Source: Pedobacter soli (GTDB taxonomy: Bacteria > Bacteroidota > Bacteroidia > Sphingobacteriales > Sphingobacteriaceae). From it: DNA of 64,000 bases. Location of the stretch: assembly GCF_900101435.1 (NCBI RefSeq), contig NZ_FMZH01000005.1:248001-312000 (forward strand), given 5' to 3'. Both the position numbers and the translations under genes were made by a program. The notes beneath the pieces are model-generated. The model ran no database searches and was not told where the DNA came from. It was given only the letters and a program-made list of their open reading frames with translations. Below, in pieces: positions 1 through 9,337 of the stretch. Numbering within the stretch: position 1 is the stretch's first letter; every line of letters begins with the position of its first letter.

Positions 1-705
1 ATCAGGTCATATAACCGGCATAAGAAGAACCATGTACTCGAAAAGCAAAATATGCAGCAAAAGTTCGAAGCTGAAATGCTGCAGGCGCGTGTAGAGGTGC
101 AAGACCAAACCATGCAGAGCATTGCTACCGAATTGCATGATAATGTAGGCCAGCTACTCAGCCTTACTACACTTACCCTCAATTCGGTAAATTTATCCGA
201 TGAGGTTAAAGCCAAAAAGAAAATCGAGAATTCGCTACAACTGGTTAATAAATCTATTAAAGAACTGAGAGAACTGGCTAAACTCTTACATGGCGAGCAG
301 CTGGTAGAAAACGGACTTGGTCATGCCATTGATCAGGAAATTAGCTGGCTCAGCAAAAGCGGTGCTTACGAGCTCCAGGTTAACAATACCTTATCAGAAT
401 CAGATTACACCTCGCCTGATAAAGACTTGATTATCCTGCGTTTGCTCCAGGAAATCATCAACAACATGATTAAGCATGCACAGGCCACCCAGATCCAGAT
501 CGACGCCTATCTTGCAACAAATGTGCTGCATTTAAAGGTAAAAGAAAATGGCGTGGGTTTTAACCCCGACGAAATTAAAGCCCGTAAATCAGGCATGGGC
601 CTCAATTCTATTTATAAAAGAATTGAGATGATCAATGGAAAATTAATATTAAATTCGGCACCGGGAAAAGGTACTTCCATTTCAATAGAGATCCCCTATC
701 CTTAA
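1..705 (+). CDS. Sensor histidine kinase, NarL/DegS type (5' end outside window)
   Basis: The frame is open from base 1, so the N-terminal sensor part lies upstream of the window and the ATG at 52 is probably internal. What remains is a coiled stretch, a HisKA_3 dimerisation domain with the phospho-acceptor His in HDNVGQ (His codon at 136-138), and an HATPase_c domain (N-box around EIINNMIKHA, G-box around GMGLNSI). The motif usually written DNGxGF reads ENGVGF, a conservative change. The kinase should autophosphorylate and pass phosphate to the LuxR-type regulator that starts 4 bp after its stop, so the two are surely co-transcribed. The signal it senses cannot be read from this fragment. 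Confidence 0.9.
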   Translation: MRSYNRHKKNHVLEKQNMQQKFEAEMLQARVEVQDQTMQSIATELHDNVGQLLSLTTLTLNSVNLSDEVKAKKKIENSLQLVNKSIKELRELAKLLHGEQLVENGLGHAIDQEISWLSKSGAYELQVNNTLSESDYTSPDKDLIILRLLQEIINNMIKHAQATQIQIDAYLATNVLHLKVKENGVGFNPDEIKARKSGMGLNSIYKRIEMINGKLILNSAPGKGTSISIEIPYP

Positions 706-709
706 TAAT

Positions 710-1351
710 ATGCAACACCCTAATATCGCTATCGCTATCGTTGATGACCATACCCTTTTCCGCTCAGGGCTGGCCAGTTTATTGGAAGAATTTGATGAAA
801 TAGAAGTAAAATTTGAGGCCATAAACGGAATCGACCTGCAATCTAAAATCAATAACCATCCAGATGTTCAGCTGGTATTAATGGATATTAACATGCCGGT
901 TATGGATGGTTTTGCCGCTACTAAATGGGTTAAAACCAATTTCCCGAATGTACATGTACTTGCGCTGAGTATGCTGGAGGATGAAAAAGCCATTATTGGT
1001 ATGCTTAAGGCCGGGGCCGGGGGCTATATGCTTAAAGAGTCTACCCCATCCGATTTATTTGCAGCAATTAAAGTAATTGTAGAAAAAGGCTTTTTCGTAA
1101 ACGAACTGGTATCGGGCAGGCTTTTGGTTGCATTGAAAGATACCGATGCAAAACCCATATTTTCGGCGCGGGAGCTTACCTTCCTGCAGCACTGCAGCAC
1201 CGAACTTACCTACAAGGAAATTGCCGACATTATGAATGTGAGCCCGCGCACTGTTGATAACTACCGCGAATCGCTTTTTGCCAAACTCAACATCAAATCG
1301 CGCACCGGGCTGGTAGTGTATGGCATAAAAAACAACCTCATTACCATTTAG
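710..1351 (+). CDS. Two-component response regulator, NarL/LuxR family
   Basis: This 213-residue protein has the standard two-domain layout. The N-terminal receiver shows the acidic pair in DDHTLFRSGL and the phospho-acceptor Asp in LVLMDINMP. The C-terminal LuxR-type helix-turn-helix lies around residues 148-208, with YKEIADIMNVSPRTVDNY as the recognition region. It lies 4 bp downstream of the kinase gene and is its evident partner. It should bind DNA as a phosphorylated dimer. Targets are unknown; the BlaI-type locus that follows has its own promoter and is probably separate. Length and motifs are normal for the family. Confidence 0.93.
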   Translation: MQHPNIAIAIVDDHTLFRSGLASLLEEFDEIEVKFEAINGIDLQSKINNHPDVQLVLMDINMPVMDGFAATKWVKTNFPNVHVLALSMLEDEKAIIGMLKAGAGGYMLKESTPSDLFAAIKVIVEKGFFVNELVSGRLLVALKDTDAKPIFSARELTFLQHCSTELTYKEIADIMNVSPRTVDNYRESLFAKLNIKSRTGLVVYGIKNNLITI

Positions 1352-1468
1352 CCCGGCAAAAAAATACAAGCCAAACAACTCATTAACAATACATTAACGC
1401 CTCCTCCTTCAGTCTACTAACCGAATCAGTTGCCTCTTTATTTTTTTTCTAATAATTATCAAATAAAA

Positions 1469-1500
1469 TTTGGATAACTAACCAATTAGTTTTAACTTTA
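1469..1500 (+). promoter_or_regulatory. Promoter with embedded dyad operator upstream of the BlaI-like gene
   Basis: A TTTG box (1469-1472) and a TAACTTTA box (1493-1500) are separated by 20 bp, matching the Bacteroidota pattern TTTG-N19/20-TAnnTTTG with one mismatch. A perfect 6+6 dyad, AACTAA-CCAA-TTAGTT (1476-1491), lies between the boxes, where a repressor would block polymerase. The inference is that the downstream BlaI-like repressor binds here and controls its own operon. Confidence 0.6.
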
Positions 1501-1540
1501 GTTTAAGCAAATTATTTTGCCTGTCCTTATTATTATTACC

Positions 1541-1921
1541 ATGATGGAAATTAAAGATTTAACTAAAGCCGAAGAGCAGATTATGCAGGTTTTATGGCAA
1601 CTGGAAAAAGCATTCGTCAAAGAAGTAATTGACGAACTGCCATTACCTAAGCCAGCTTACAACACCGTTTCAACCATTATCAGAATCCTCGAAACCAAAG
1701 GATTTATTGGTCATGAAGCATTCGGGAAAGCACACCAGTACTACCCTTTAGTAAGCAGAGAAGAGTATAAGCGCCATGCAACAGAAAAACTGTTGGGCAA
1801 TTACTTCGAAAATTCAGTAGAGAGCATGTTCTCTTTCTTTGTTAAAGAAGAAAAACTGGATTTAAGTGATGTTGATGAGATTTTAAAAATGATCAATAAC
1901 ATTAAACACAAGCCAAAATGA
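1541..1921 (+). CDS. BlaI/MecI/CopY-family transcriptional repressor
   Basis: A winged-helix repressor of about 127 residues. The N-terminal DNA-binding part (LTKAEEQIMQVLWQLEKAF, then KPAYNTVSTIIRILETKGFI) is typical of BlaI/MecI/CopY. The C-terminal part is the helical dimerisation region. An in-frame TTG lies at 1517, but the paired ATGs at 1541 and 1544 fit the family start (MEIKDLTKAEEQ) better. Its stop overlaps the start of the M56 sensor gene by 4 bp (ATGA), the usual BlaI-BlaR1 arrangement. By family knowledge the repressor is inactivated when the sensor is stimulated; the dyad at 1476-1491 is its probable operator. Confidence 0.92.
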   Translation: MMEIKDLTKAEEQIMQVLWQLEKAFVKEVIDELPLPKPAYNTVSTIIRILETKGFIGHEAFGKAHQYYPLVSREEYKRHATEKLLGNYFENSVESMFSFFVKEEKLDLSDVDEILKMINNIKHKPK

Positions 1922-3885
1922 GTTTTGCCCACTACCTATTGCAGGTAAACTTATACTTGGTTGTTTTTTACGGTGTTTATAAATTACTGCTGGATAAGGA
2001 AACCTATTTTACGTTAAACCGTATTTATCTGGTATCTGCCGGCGTGCTTTCGCTATGTATTCCATTTATTCGTTTAGAATGGCTTACTGAACATAAAGCC
2101 GCCCGGCAAGTTTATACAACAGTTAACTGGGAGGCCGTATTACAACAAGCCACAGTAGTAACAGAGCGCAACAATGGCCTCAATTGGGCCAATGCATTTG
2201 TATATATCTATTGTGCAGGTATCCTGTTTTTCTTAGGTAGATTGGTATTTAACTTAATGGCGGTAAAAAAGATGCTGGTACCCGGAAAGGCCGGAATGGC
2301 TTTTTCTTTCTTCGGCAAAAAAATTATCGACCAGAATCTGCCTCAAATGGATGTAATTGATATCCACGAGCAGGCACACATTAAGCAATGGCATACCGTT
2401 GATATTTTATTTTTTGAAATTTTAGGGATCATTACCTGGCTAAACCCTGTGATATACCTTTATAAAAAAACGATTAAAAATATACACGAGTTTTTGGCAG
2501 ACGAGCTGGCAGCAGCATACCAGGGCGATAAAGCCGAGTATGCGATGCTGCTGCTCAGCAAATCTTTCGGCATTTCGCCAAATGCTTTAACCAACAATTT
2601 TTTAGATAAATCATTAATCAAAAAAAGAATTTTCATGCTTCATAAAGAGCGGTCTAAAAAGATTGCCATTATGAAGTATGGAATCTTTATCCCGCTGTTT
2701 GCGCTGCTTATTGTATTCTCTTCGGCTACGGTACGTAAAAACGAGAAATTAATCTCTATTACCGATCGCATTCCCTTGGAGAAACCAATAGAAATGGTAC
2801 AGCAAATGGTCAATACAACAACAACCGAGGCGCCCGCAGTACACAAAATTTCTGTCGAAGGCAAGGCCGATGCCAACTGGAATGGTTTTTACCTGTTTTT
2901 ATCTCAAAACATTAAATATCCGGCATTTGCCAACAGCTACGAAGTGCAAGGTAATACGCAGATAAAATTCAGCGTAAAGAATGGCAAGCTCGTAAACATA
3001 AGCCCTAATGTAGAGTTGGGCGCAGGTTGCGATGAGGAAGTAATGAAATCGATCCTCTCTTACAAAGATTTTAAAAAGATAGCTGATGGTAAATACGCGC
3101 TTACCGTAAGCTTTAACATGCCCGAATCTTCAGAAGAGTTTAAAAATAAAGCTTTGCCCAAAACCGCCGGCTACACTAACCTGAATAAAATTAGCGTTGT
3201 CTCCTATTTACCTGGTCCAACAACACCAAGCCTGATTCTTGAACCCGATCAGGATAAAACAGTTTACGATTTTGTTTCGATTGAAAAACAACCGGAGTTT
3301 CCGGGTGGGATAGCCAAATTTTACAAGTATTTAAGCGGAGCAATAAAATACCCTCAACTGGCGCAGGAAAGAAATGTACAGGGTAAAGTATTTTTATCTT
3401 TTGTAGTAGAAAAAAGCGGTCTCTTAAGTGATGTCAAGATAACCAGAGGCCTGGGCAGTGGCACCGATGAGGAAGCACTAAGGGTTATAAAAGAATCGCC
3501 AAAATGGAACCCGGGGATTCAGAATGGTTTGCCTGTACGGGTAAGGTACAACATTAATGTTAATTTTACGCTGAACGATAATGAAACAAAAACTGCTAAA
3601 AATCAGTCAACCATTAAACTCCGTAACGATATTAAGTTTACCGGCTTAGTGATTTTAGATGGTGTAAAACTTGCTGAGAATACACCTTTGAGTACCATAA
3701 ATCCGAATAACATCGAATCGATCGAGGTATTGAAAGATCAGGCTGCTACCGATCTCTACGGCTCAGCAGCAAAAGGTGGCGCAATACTCATTACCAGTAA
3801 GGGATCAAAAAATAACGCTTTCAGAAAACCGGAAATAAAAGAACTCAACATCGACAAAAACGCACCACTTTTCGATTTTAAATAA
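1918..3885 (+). CDS. BlaR1-like M56 sensor peptidase with TonB C-terminal domains and plug-like tail
   Basis: A 655-residue membrane protein. Residues 1-270 form a BlaR1/MecR1-type module: several membrane helices, the gluzincin motif HEQAH (150-154), a further Glu in HEFLADE (about 191) and a last membrane helix near 252-270. The periplasmic part is unusual. It has a first, divergent TonB-C-like domain (about 321-400), a second clear one (about 450-553, with QPEFPGG and VRYNINVNF), and a tail (about 577-629) resembling the plug of SusC-type receptors (NNIESIEVLKD, LYGSAAKGGAILIT). There is no penicillin-binding sensor domain. It probably senses an envelope state through the TonB/plug modules and relieves the adjacent repressor; that role is inferred. 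Confidence 0.88.
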   Translation: MSFAHYLLQVNLYLVVFYGVYKLLLDKETYFTLNRIYLVSAGVLSLCIPFIRLEWLTEHKAARQVYTTVNWEAVLQQATVVTERNNGLNWANAFVYIYCAGILFFLGRLVFNLMAVKKMLVPGKAGMAFSFFGKKIIDQNLPQMDVIDIHEQAHIKQWHTVDILFFEILGIITWLNPVIYLYKKTIKNIHEFLADELAAAYQGDKAEYAMLLLSKSFGISPNALTNNFLDKSLIKKRIFMLHKERSKKIAIMKYGIFIPLFALLIVFSSATVRKNEKLISITDRIPLEKPIEMVQQMVNTTTTEAPAVHKISVEGKADANWNGFYLFLSQNIKYPAFANSYEVQGNTQIKFSVKNGKLVNISPNVELGAGCDEEVMKSILSYKDFKKIADGKYALTVSFNMPESSEEFKNKALPKTAGYTNLNKISVVSYLPGPTTPSLILEPDQDKTVYDFVSIEKQPEFPGGIAKFYKYLSGAIKYPQLAQERNVQGKVFLSFVVEKSGLLSDVKITRGLGSGTDEEALRVIKESPKWNPGIQNGLPVRVRYNINVNFTLNDNETKTAKNQSTIKLRNDIKFTGLVILDGVKLAENTPLSTINPNNIESIEVLKDQAATDLYGSAAKGGAILITSKGSKNNAFRKPEIKELNIDKNAPLFDFK

Positions 3886-3912
3886 AAAATGCTAACCAAA
3901 AAAGTAACCAGC

Positions 3913-4530
3913 ATGAAAAAGATAATCGTTTTTACCATTGTAATGGGATTTACCCTGGCAGGTTTTGCACAAAAAGCAGATAGCACAAAAACTACAACCA
4001 TCAGATTGCGCAGTAATGCTGCATTGAATAGCCTTAAACCATTAATTGTAATTGATGGCAACAAGCAATATAGCAGGGATATTAACCTGGTTTCACTTGC
4101 ACCTGATAACATAGAATCGGTAAGGATTTTAAAAGATAGCAGTGCGGTTTCAGCTTATGGCGCCGATGGTTTGGCAGGTGTAATTGAAATTAAAACAAAA
4201 ACAGCGCTTGTAGGAAGTGGCATAGCTCCTGAAAACAATATTAATGCAGAGCAAACCAAAAAAGAGGCAACTTTCAACATTAAACCTGCACCCTATAACC
4301 TTAACATTACCAAAACCGAAGTCAAGCTCAGAAATGGTTCAAACTCCCCCCTCTACATCGTTGACGGAGAGGAAATCAAGGAAGAAACCTCGATAAACCA
4401 GAGCAATATCCAATCTATGGAAGTTTTAAAAGATACAGCAGCAAAAAAACTTTATGGTGCTAAAGGAATCAATGGTGTAATCATTATCAAAACCAAGGAC
4501 GCAAAACCCCTTCCACAGAAGAATAATTAA
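3913..4530 (+). CDS. Secreted protein made of two TonB-receptor plug-like segments
   Basis: The ATG at 3913 gives a classic signal peptide (MKKIIVFTIVMG...AGFAQ), so it is preferred over the ATG at 3889. The mature protein contains two copies of a plug-like motif: the first has PLIVIDG followed by DNIESVRILKDSSAVSAYG, the second PLYIVDGEEI followed by SNIQSMEVLKDTAAKKLYG and GVIIIKTK. In SusC/RagA receptors this motif belongs to the plug inside the barrel, but here there is no barrel. It follows the M56 sensor by 27 bp and shares the sensor's tail motif, so a role with it in sensing or protein contact is likely. Exact function unknown. Confidence 0.75.
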   Translation: MKKIIVFTIVMGFTLAGFAQKADSTKTTTIRLRSNAALNSLKPLIVIDGNKQYSRDINLVSLAPDNIESVRILKDSSAVSAYGADGLAGVIEIKTKTALVGSGIAPENNINAEQTKKEATFNIKPAPYNLNITKTEVKLRNGSNSPLYIVDGEEIKEETSINQSNIQSMEVLKDTAAKKLYGAKGINGVIIIKTKDAKPLPQKNN

Positions 4531-4551
4531 TTAACCTTTAACCAAAAAACC

Positions 4552-4968
4552 ATGAGAAAGCTAATGATTTTAGCCCTACTGGGCTGCGCCATGCTTGTTA
4601 ATTCTGCAAAAGCACAAGATAAAGACGAGGTGTACGATTTTGTATCAGTACAAAAGCAGCCAATGTACCCTGGTGGGATTGCCGAATTTTACCAGTATGT
4701 TAAAAAAGAAATAAAGTACCCCGAAGTAGCCAAAAACAATAAAACAGAAGGCAAAGTATTTCTGGCATTTACCGTAGAAAAAGATGGCTCCATTTCCGAT
4801 ATTATGGTTACACGCAGTCTGAGCCCTGAAACAGATACAGAAGCGGTTAGGGTGCTTAAAAATTCGCCCAAATGGGCAGCAGCCGAGCAGGATGGTAAAG
4901 CCGTACGTGTAAGGTATAACATTAATATAAACTTCGACCTTACTAAGGCAAGGAGCACAAAAAATTAA
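4552..4968 (+). CDS. Small secreted TonB C-terminal domain protein
   Basis: A 138-residue protein: signal peptide (MRKLMILALLGCAMLVNSAKAQ), then a single TonB C-terminal domain. It has the same hallmarks as the second TonB domain of the M56 sensor upstream (VYDFVSVQKQPMYPGG, EGKVFLAFTVEKDG, SPKWAAAEQDGKAVRVRYNI). It has no N-terminal membrane anchor or proline-rich spacer as in true TonB, so it is unlikely to energise receptors on its own. It lies 21 bp after the plug-like gene and is followed by a strong terminator at 4993, which closes the operon started at the BlaI-like gene. Confidence 0.85.
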   Translation: MRKLMILALLGCAMLVNSAKAQDKDEVYDFVSVQKQPMYPGGIAEFYQYVKKEIKYPEVAKNNKTEGKVFLAFTVEKDGSISDIMVTRSLSPETDTEAVRVLKNSPKWAAAEQDGKAVRVRYNININFDLTKARSTKN

Positions 4969-4992
4969 ATTGAGCGGTTGCTGCTCCAATTC

Positions 4993-5029
4993 AAATCTCT
5001 GGTTTATTAACAACCGGAGATTTTTTTTT
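4993..5029 (+). terminator. Rho-independent terminator of the BlaI/M56/TonB operon
   Basis: A 12-bp stem (4993-5004 with 5012-5023, one G-T wobble) joined by a 7-base loop runs into nine consecutive T (5021-5029). It lies 24 bp after the stop of the small TonB-domain gene. Confidence 0.9.
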
Positions 5030-5173
5030 GCATAAGAAGCTTCTTCATAAACGCAAGATTAAATTAATATTAACTTATGTTTCACGTGGCACAATAAGGA
5101 GTAAATCAGAAAAATCATGGGTTCTACTCCATTTACTACCTTCCACAGCAACTAACAAATGCTATATTTGGGC

Positions 5174-5869
5174 ATGAAAAAATATCTGTTTACGCTGCTC
5201 AGTCTTTTAATATACTTTACAGCACATGCGCAAAATGTAGGTCCGGCAACCCCAAAGCCAAGTGTTATTTTAGATGGAAAACTATTGGTAAATGGCATGG
5301 ATACGCTGCGTAAATTTAAAAACGAAGACATTGAATCTGTGACCATTTTAAAAGAGAGGGATAAGACTTCGCAATTTGGGATAAATGACAACAATGGCTT
5401 GCTCATTGTATTTACCAAAGCAAAGCAAAACAGTGCCGAAAATATTGCCCTTAAAAAAAAGATAGCCAAACTGAATTTTTCAGCCAAACCTGATCCTGCA
5501 ATGAAGTCTGGCATTAGCAACAAGCCATCAAGAGATTCGATCCCTAACGGTGTGTTCGATTTCGTTACGATAGAGAAACAGCCTGAATTTCCAGGTGGTT
5601 TAAAGGCTTTTTACCAGTACTTGAACGATAACATTAAATACCCAAAAGAAGCGGCGAAGAATAAGATTCAGGGAAGGGTATTTTTATCTTTCGTTGTAGA
5701 AAAGAACGGCGGGCTAACTAATATTAAAATAATGCGTGGAGTTAGCGCCGATATTAATGAAGAAGCCATAAGAGTGCTGTCAGGTTCGCCCAAATGGAAT
5801 CCAGGTATACAGTTTGGTGTACCTGTGCGGGTAAAATACAACATCAACGTTAATTTCGCACTTAACTAG
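5174..5869 (+). CDS. Secreted protein with plug-like segment and TonB C-terminal domain
   Basis: The start at 5174 (MKKYLFTLLSLLIYFTAHAQ) gives a clean signal peptide and is preferred over the ATG at 5159. The N-terminal half carries a degenerate plug-like motif (SVILDGKLLVNG, NEDIESVTILKERDKT). The C-terminal half is a TonB C-terminal domain (DFVTIEKQPEFPGG, GRVFLSFVVEKNGG, PVRVKYNINVNFALN) nearly identical in motif order to the end of the M56 sensor. It therefore looks like the sensor's periplasmic part made as a free protein, with the two modules in reverse order. It has its own upstream region after the operon terminator, and a terminator follows at 5896. Confidence 0.82.
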   Translation: MKKYLFTLLSLLIYFTAHAQNVGPATPKPSVILDGKLLVNGMDTLRKFKNEDIESVTILKERDKTSQFGINDNNGLLIVFTKAKQNSAENIALKKKIAKLNFSAKPDPAMKSGISNKPSRDSIPNGVFDFVTIEKQPEFPGGLKAFYQYLNDNIKYPKEAAKNKIQGRVFLSFVVEKNGGLTNIKIMRGVSADINEEAIRVLSGSPKWNPGIQFGVPVRVKYNINVNFALN

Positions 5870-5895
5870 GCGAACCTCAATTTCTTAAAGAACAC

Positions 5896-5929
5896 AAAAC
5901 CCCAGCACAAATTGCCGGGGTTTTATGTT
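5896..5929 (+). terminator. Rho-independent terminator after the plug/TonB gene
   Basis: Perfect 8-bp stem AAAACCCC (5896-5903) and GGGGTTTT (5917-5924) with a 13-base loop, followed by a T-rich stretch. It lies 27 bp past the stop codon. Confidence 0.8.
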
Positions 5930-6430
5930 TTCTCTCCTGTCTCGGAGCAATAAATTTAGAAAATCTTTAATGTATATGCAAATAATACAGAATAAAATTT
6001 CCATTTAAGCAAAATTTTAATATGCATACATAAAATTATTATCAGTTTCGCAAACTTTTATTTTGTTAGTAATTTCTTGTCCTGAGTTTCGATTTTAAGC
6101 TTTAGCGTTTCATATGTTTTCAATATATAGCCGAAATGTTAAAATAACAGCCAATCAGACCCTTATAATCAGCTAAAAAATTGATGAAATTTATTTAGCC
6201 TTTTTTATTAAATACTAACATTTATCATGCTTTTAACCAGATTTATCTCATTTTATAGCATTTAAAAATGATCAGTGATATAAAATGATTATACAATAGC
6301 AGATGTCTTAAACTAAAAAAGGGGTATAAATATAAGTCTCCTTGAGCTTTCCTGTACAGTATTTAGATAGGTCTTTCGACAGGCTAGGATGACAATCTAA
6401 ATTAAGACAATGCTTTGTGTTAAAACTAAA
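5930..6430. other. AT-rich gene-free stretch with a half-copy of a dispersed repeat
   Basis: About 500 bp without a credible open reading frame on either strand and strongly AT-rich. The only recognisable item is at 6371-6393, GTCTTTCGACAGGCTAGGAT followed by GAC. This resembles the right half of the hairpin repeats seen intact at 43529 and 53651. Nothing else was identified. Confidence 0.6.
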
Positions 6431-6476
6431 AAGCCCCCACTAGGTGGAGGCTTAAGAATTCCGGTAAAACCGGAAT
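6431..6476 (-). terminator. Terminator of the sdhCAB operon (two hairpins)
   Basis: On the minus strand the first structure met is a perfect ATTCCGGT-AAA... hairpin (6458-6476), then a 10-bp stem (6444-6453 with 6431-6440, one G-U pair, 3-base loop) followed by a T-rich tail. It lies just beyond the sdhB stop. Confidence 0.85.
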
Positions 6477-6489
6477 GCACAGTATATTT

Positions 6490-7260
<771 letters not shown>

Positions 7261-7286
7261 AACATTGAGATTTTAGGTAAGCGATA

Positions 7287-7328
7287 AGCGTTTGGCGTTT
7301 GGCAGTTAACCGCTTTACGCTAAACGCT
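7287..7328. repeat. Hairpin repeat between sdhA and sdhB
   Basis: Inverted repeat AGCGTTTGGCG (7287-7297) and CGCTAAACGCT (7318-7328), 10 of 11 positions complementary plus one possible G-U pair, with a 20-base loop. It fills most of the 78-bp gap inside the operon. It has no T tail, so it more likely affects mRNA processing or stability than termination. Confidence 0.6.
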
Positions 7329-7338
7329 GTACGCATCA

Positions 7339-9318
7339 CTATTTATAACTTCTTTGTGCAACTTTAATATTTTCAAACTTCAGTTCTTCTTTATGAAGTT
7401 CGAAGTTTACACCTTCTTTAAATTCCCATGCGGCAACGTATGCGTAGTTCTCGTCATCACGTAAGGCCTCACCTTCTTCCGTTTGATATTCTTCGCGGAA
7501 GTGACCACCACAACTCTCGTTACGGTTTAATGCATCGATACACATTAACTCACCCAATTCGATGAAATCGGCAACACGGCCTGCTTTCTCCAGTTCAGGG
7601 TTAAGCTCGTTGGCAGCGCCAGGTACACGTACCTCTTTCCAGAATTCTTCGCGCAGGGCTCTGATTTCCTGAATGGCTTCATTTAAGCCTTTCTCGTTAC
7701 GGGCCATACCACATTTCTCCCACATGATGTGACCTAAACGTTTGTGGAAATGATCTACAGATTTAGTTCCCTTAATGTTAATCAAAGTATTTAAAATACC
7801 TACCGCTCTGGCTTCCGCCTCTACAAACGCAGGGTGATCAGTCGGGATAGCTTTGGTAGAAATTTCTTTTGATAAGTAAGCACCAATGGTGTAAGGTAAA
7901 ACGAAATAACCATCGGCTAAACCTTGCATTAAAGCAGATGCACCTAAACGGTTAGCACCATGGTCAGAGAAGTTAGCCTCTCCGGTGCAATATAAGCCCG
8001 GTACCGAAGTCATTAAGTTATAATCTACCCAAAGTCCCCCCATGGTATAGTGTACCGCAGGGTAAATACGCATTGGTGTTTCGTAAGGGTTTTCGCCGGT
8101 AATTTGTGCGTACATATCGAACAGGTTACCGTATTTCTCTTTAATTACGGCAGTACCTAAACGCATGCAGGTTTCTTTATCCGGATTGTGGTTACCAGCC
8201 TTTGCAGCTTCGATTTTTCCGTAGCGTTCAGTATTCGCTTTAAAATCTAAGTAAACAGCCAGTTTAGAAGCTCCTACACCATAACCTGCATCGCAACGCT
8301 CTTTTGCTGCACGCGAAGCCACGTCACGTGGAACCAGGTTACCAAAAGCAGGGTAACGGCGCTCTAAGTAATAATCTCTTTCATCTTCAGGAATTTCTGA
8401 AGCTTTACGGTTATCATCTTTCTTTTTAGGTACCCAGATTCTTCCATCGTTACGTAACGATTCAGACATCAGGGTTAATTTAGACTGGTGATCGCCAGAA
8501 ACCGGAATACAGGTTGGGTGAATTTGCGTATAGCAAGGGTTTGCAAAGTAAGCACCTTGTTTGTGTGCTTTCCAGGCTGCCGTTACGTTACTACCCATTG
8601 CGTTGGTAGAAAGATAGAACACGTTACCGTAACCACCTGTACCCAACACTACTGCATGGCCGAAATGACGCTCAATTTCACCTGTAATTAAGTTACGGGC
8701 AATAATACCACGTGCTTTACCGTCGATTTTAACCACCTCAAGCATTTCGTGGCGCGTGTACATTTCTACTTTACCCATACCCACCTGGCGTTCTAAAGCT
8801 GAATAGGCACCTAGTAATAATTGCTGACCGGTTTGACCTGCAGCATAAAAAGTACGTTGAACCTGTGTACCACCAAACGAACGGTTATCTAACAAACCGC
8901 CGTACTCGCGTGCCAAAGGCACACCCTGGGCCACACATTGGTCGATAATATTAGCACTTACCTCTGCCAAACGGTGCACGTTTGCTTCGCGGGCACGGTA
9001 ATCGCCACCTTTAATCGTATCGTAAAACAAGCGATAAATACTATCGCCATCATTCTGGTAATTTTTTGCAGCATTGATACCACCCTGAGCCGCAATAGAG
9101 TGTGCACGGCGTGGCGAATCCTGAAAACAGAAACATTTAACTTTATAACCCATTTCAGCTAAAGTAGCCGCTGCCGAAGCACCTGCTAAACCTGAGCCTA
9201 CAATAATTACTTCAATTGTTCTTTTGTTCGATGGGTTAACCAAAGGCACAGAAGACTTATACTTAGTCCATTTGCTTGTTAAATCGCCTTCTGGAATATT
9301 TGAATTAATATCTGACAT
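7339..9318 (-). CDS. sdhA: Succinate dehydrogenase/fumarate reductase flavoprotein subunit
   Basis: This 659-residue catalytic subunit oxidises succinate to fumarate or the reverse. The N-terminus holds the FAD-binding [18 protein letters not shown] fold. [15 protein letters not shown] contains the His expected to bind FAD covalently. GGTGGYGN, the substrate region around HPTCIP, and [19 protein letters not shown] near the C-terminal third are all as in the family. The length matches the longer Bacteroidota/epsilon-type flavoproteins. It lies 19 bp after sdhC, so the two are translated from one message. Confidence 0.97.
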   Translation of the reverse strand: MSDINSNIPEGDLTSKWTKYKSSVPLVNPSNKRTIEVIIVGSGLAGASAAATLAEMGYKVKCFCFQDSPRRAHSIAAQGGINAAKNYQNDGDSIYRLFYDTIKGGDYRAREANVHRLAEVSANIIDQCVAQGVPLAREYGGLLDNRSFGGTQVQRTFYAAGQTGQQLLLGAYSALERQVGMGKVEMYTRHEMLEVVKIDGKARGIIARNLITGEIERHFGHAVVLGTGGYGNVFYLSTNAMGSNVTAAWKAHKQGAYFANPCYTQIHPTCIPVSGDHQSKLTLMSESLRNDGRIWVPKKKDDNRKASEIPEDERDYYLERRYPAFGNLVPRDVASRAAKERCDAGYGVGASKLAVYLDFKANTERYGKIEAAKAGNHNPDKETCMRLGTAVIKEKYGNLFDMYAQITGENPYETPMRIYPAVHYTMGGLWVDYNLMTSVPGLYCTGEANFSDHGANRLGASALMQGLADGYFVLPYTIGAYLSKEISTKAIPTDHPAFVEAEARAVGILNTLINIKGTKSVDHFHKRLGHIMWEKCGMARNEKGLNEAIQEIRALREEFWKEVRVPGAANELNPELEKAGRVADFIELGELMCIDALNRNESCGGHFREEYQTEEGEALRDDENYAYVAAWEFKEGVNFELHKEELKFENIKVAQRSYK

Positions 9319-9337
9319 ATCTCTTTTGTGCTAAAAA

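Noticed and set aside
1055..1378. 107-codon frame antisense to the response regulator
   Set aside because: Shadow of a well-supported gene on the other strand.
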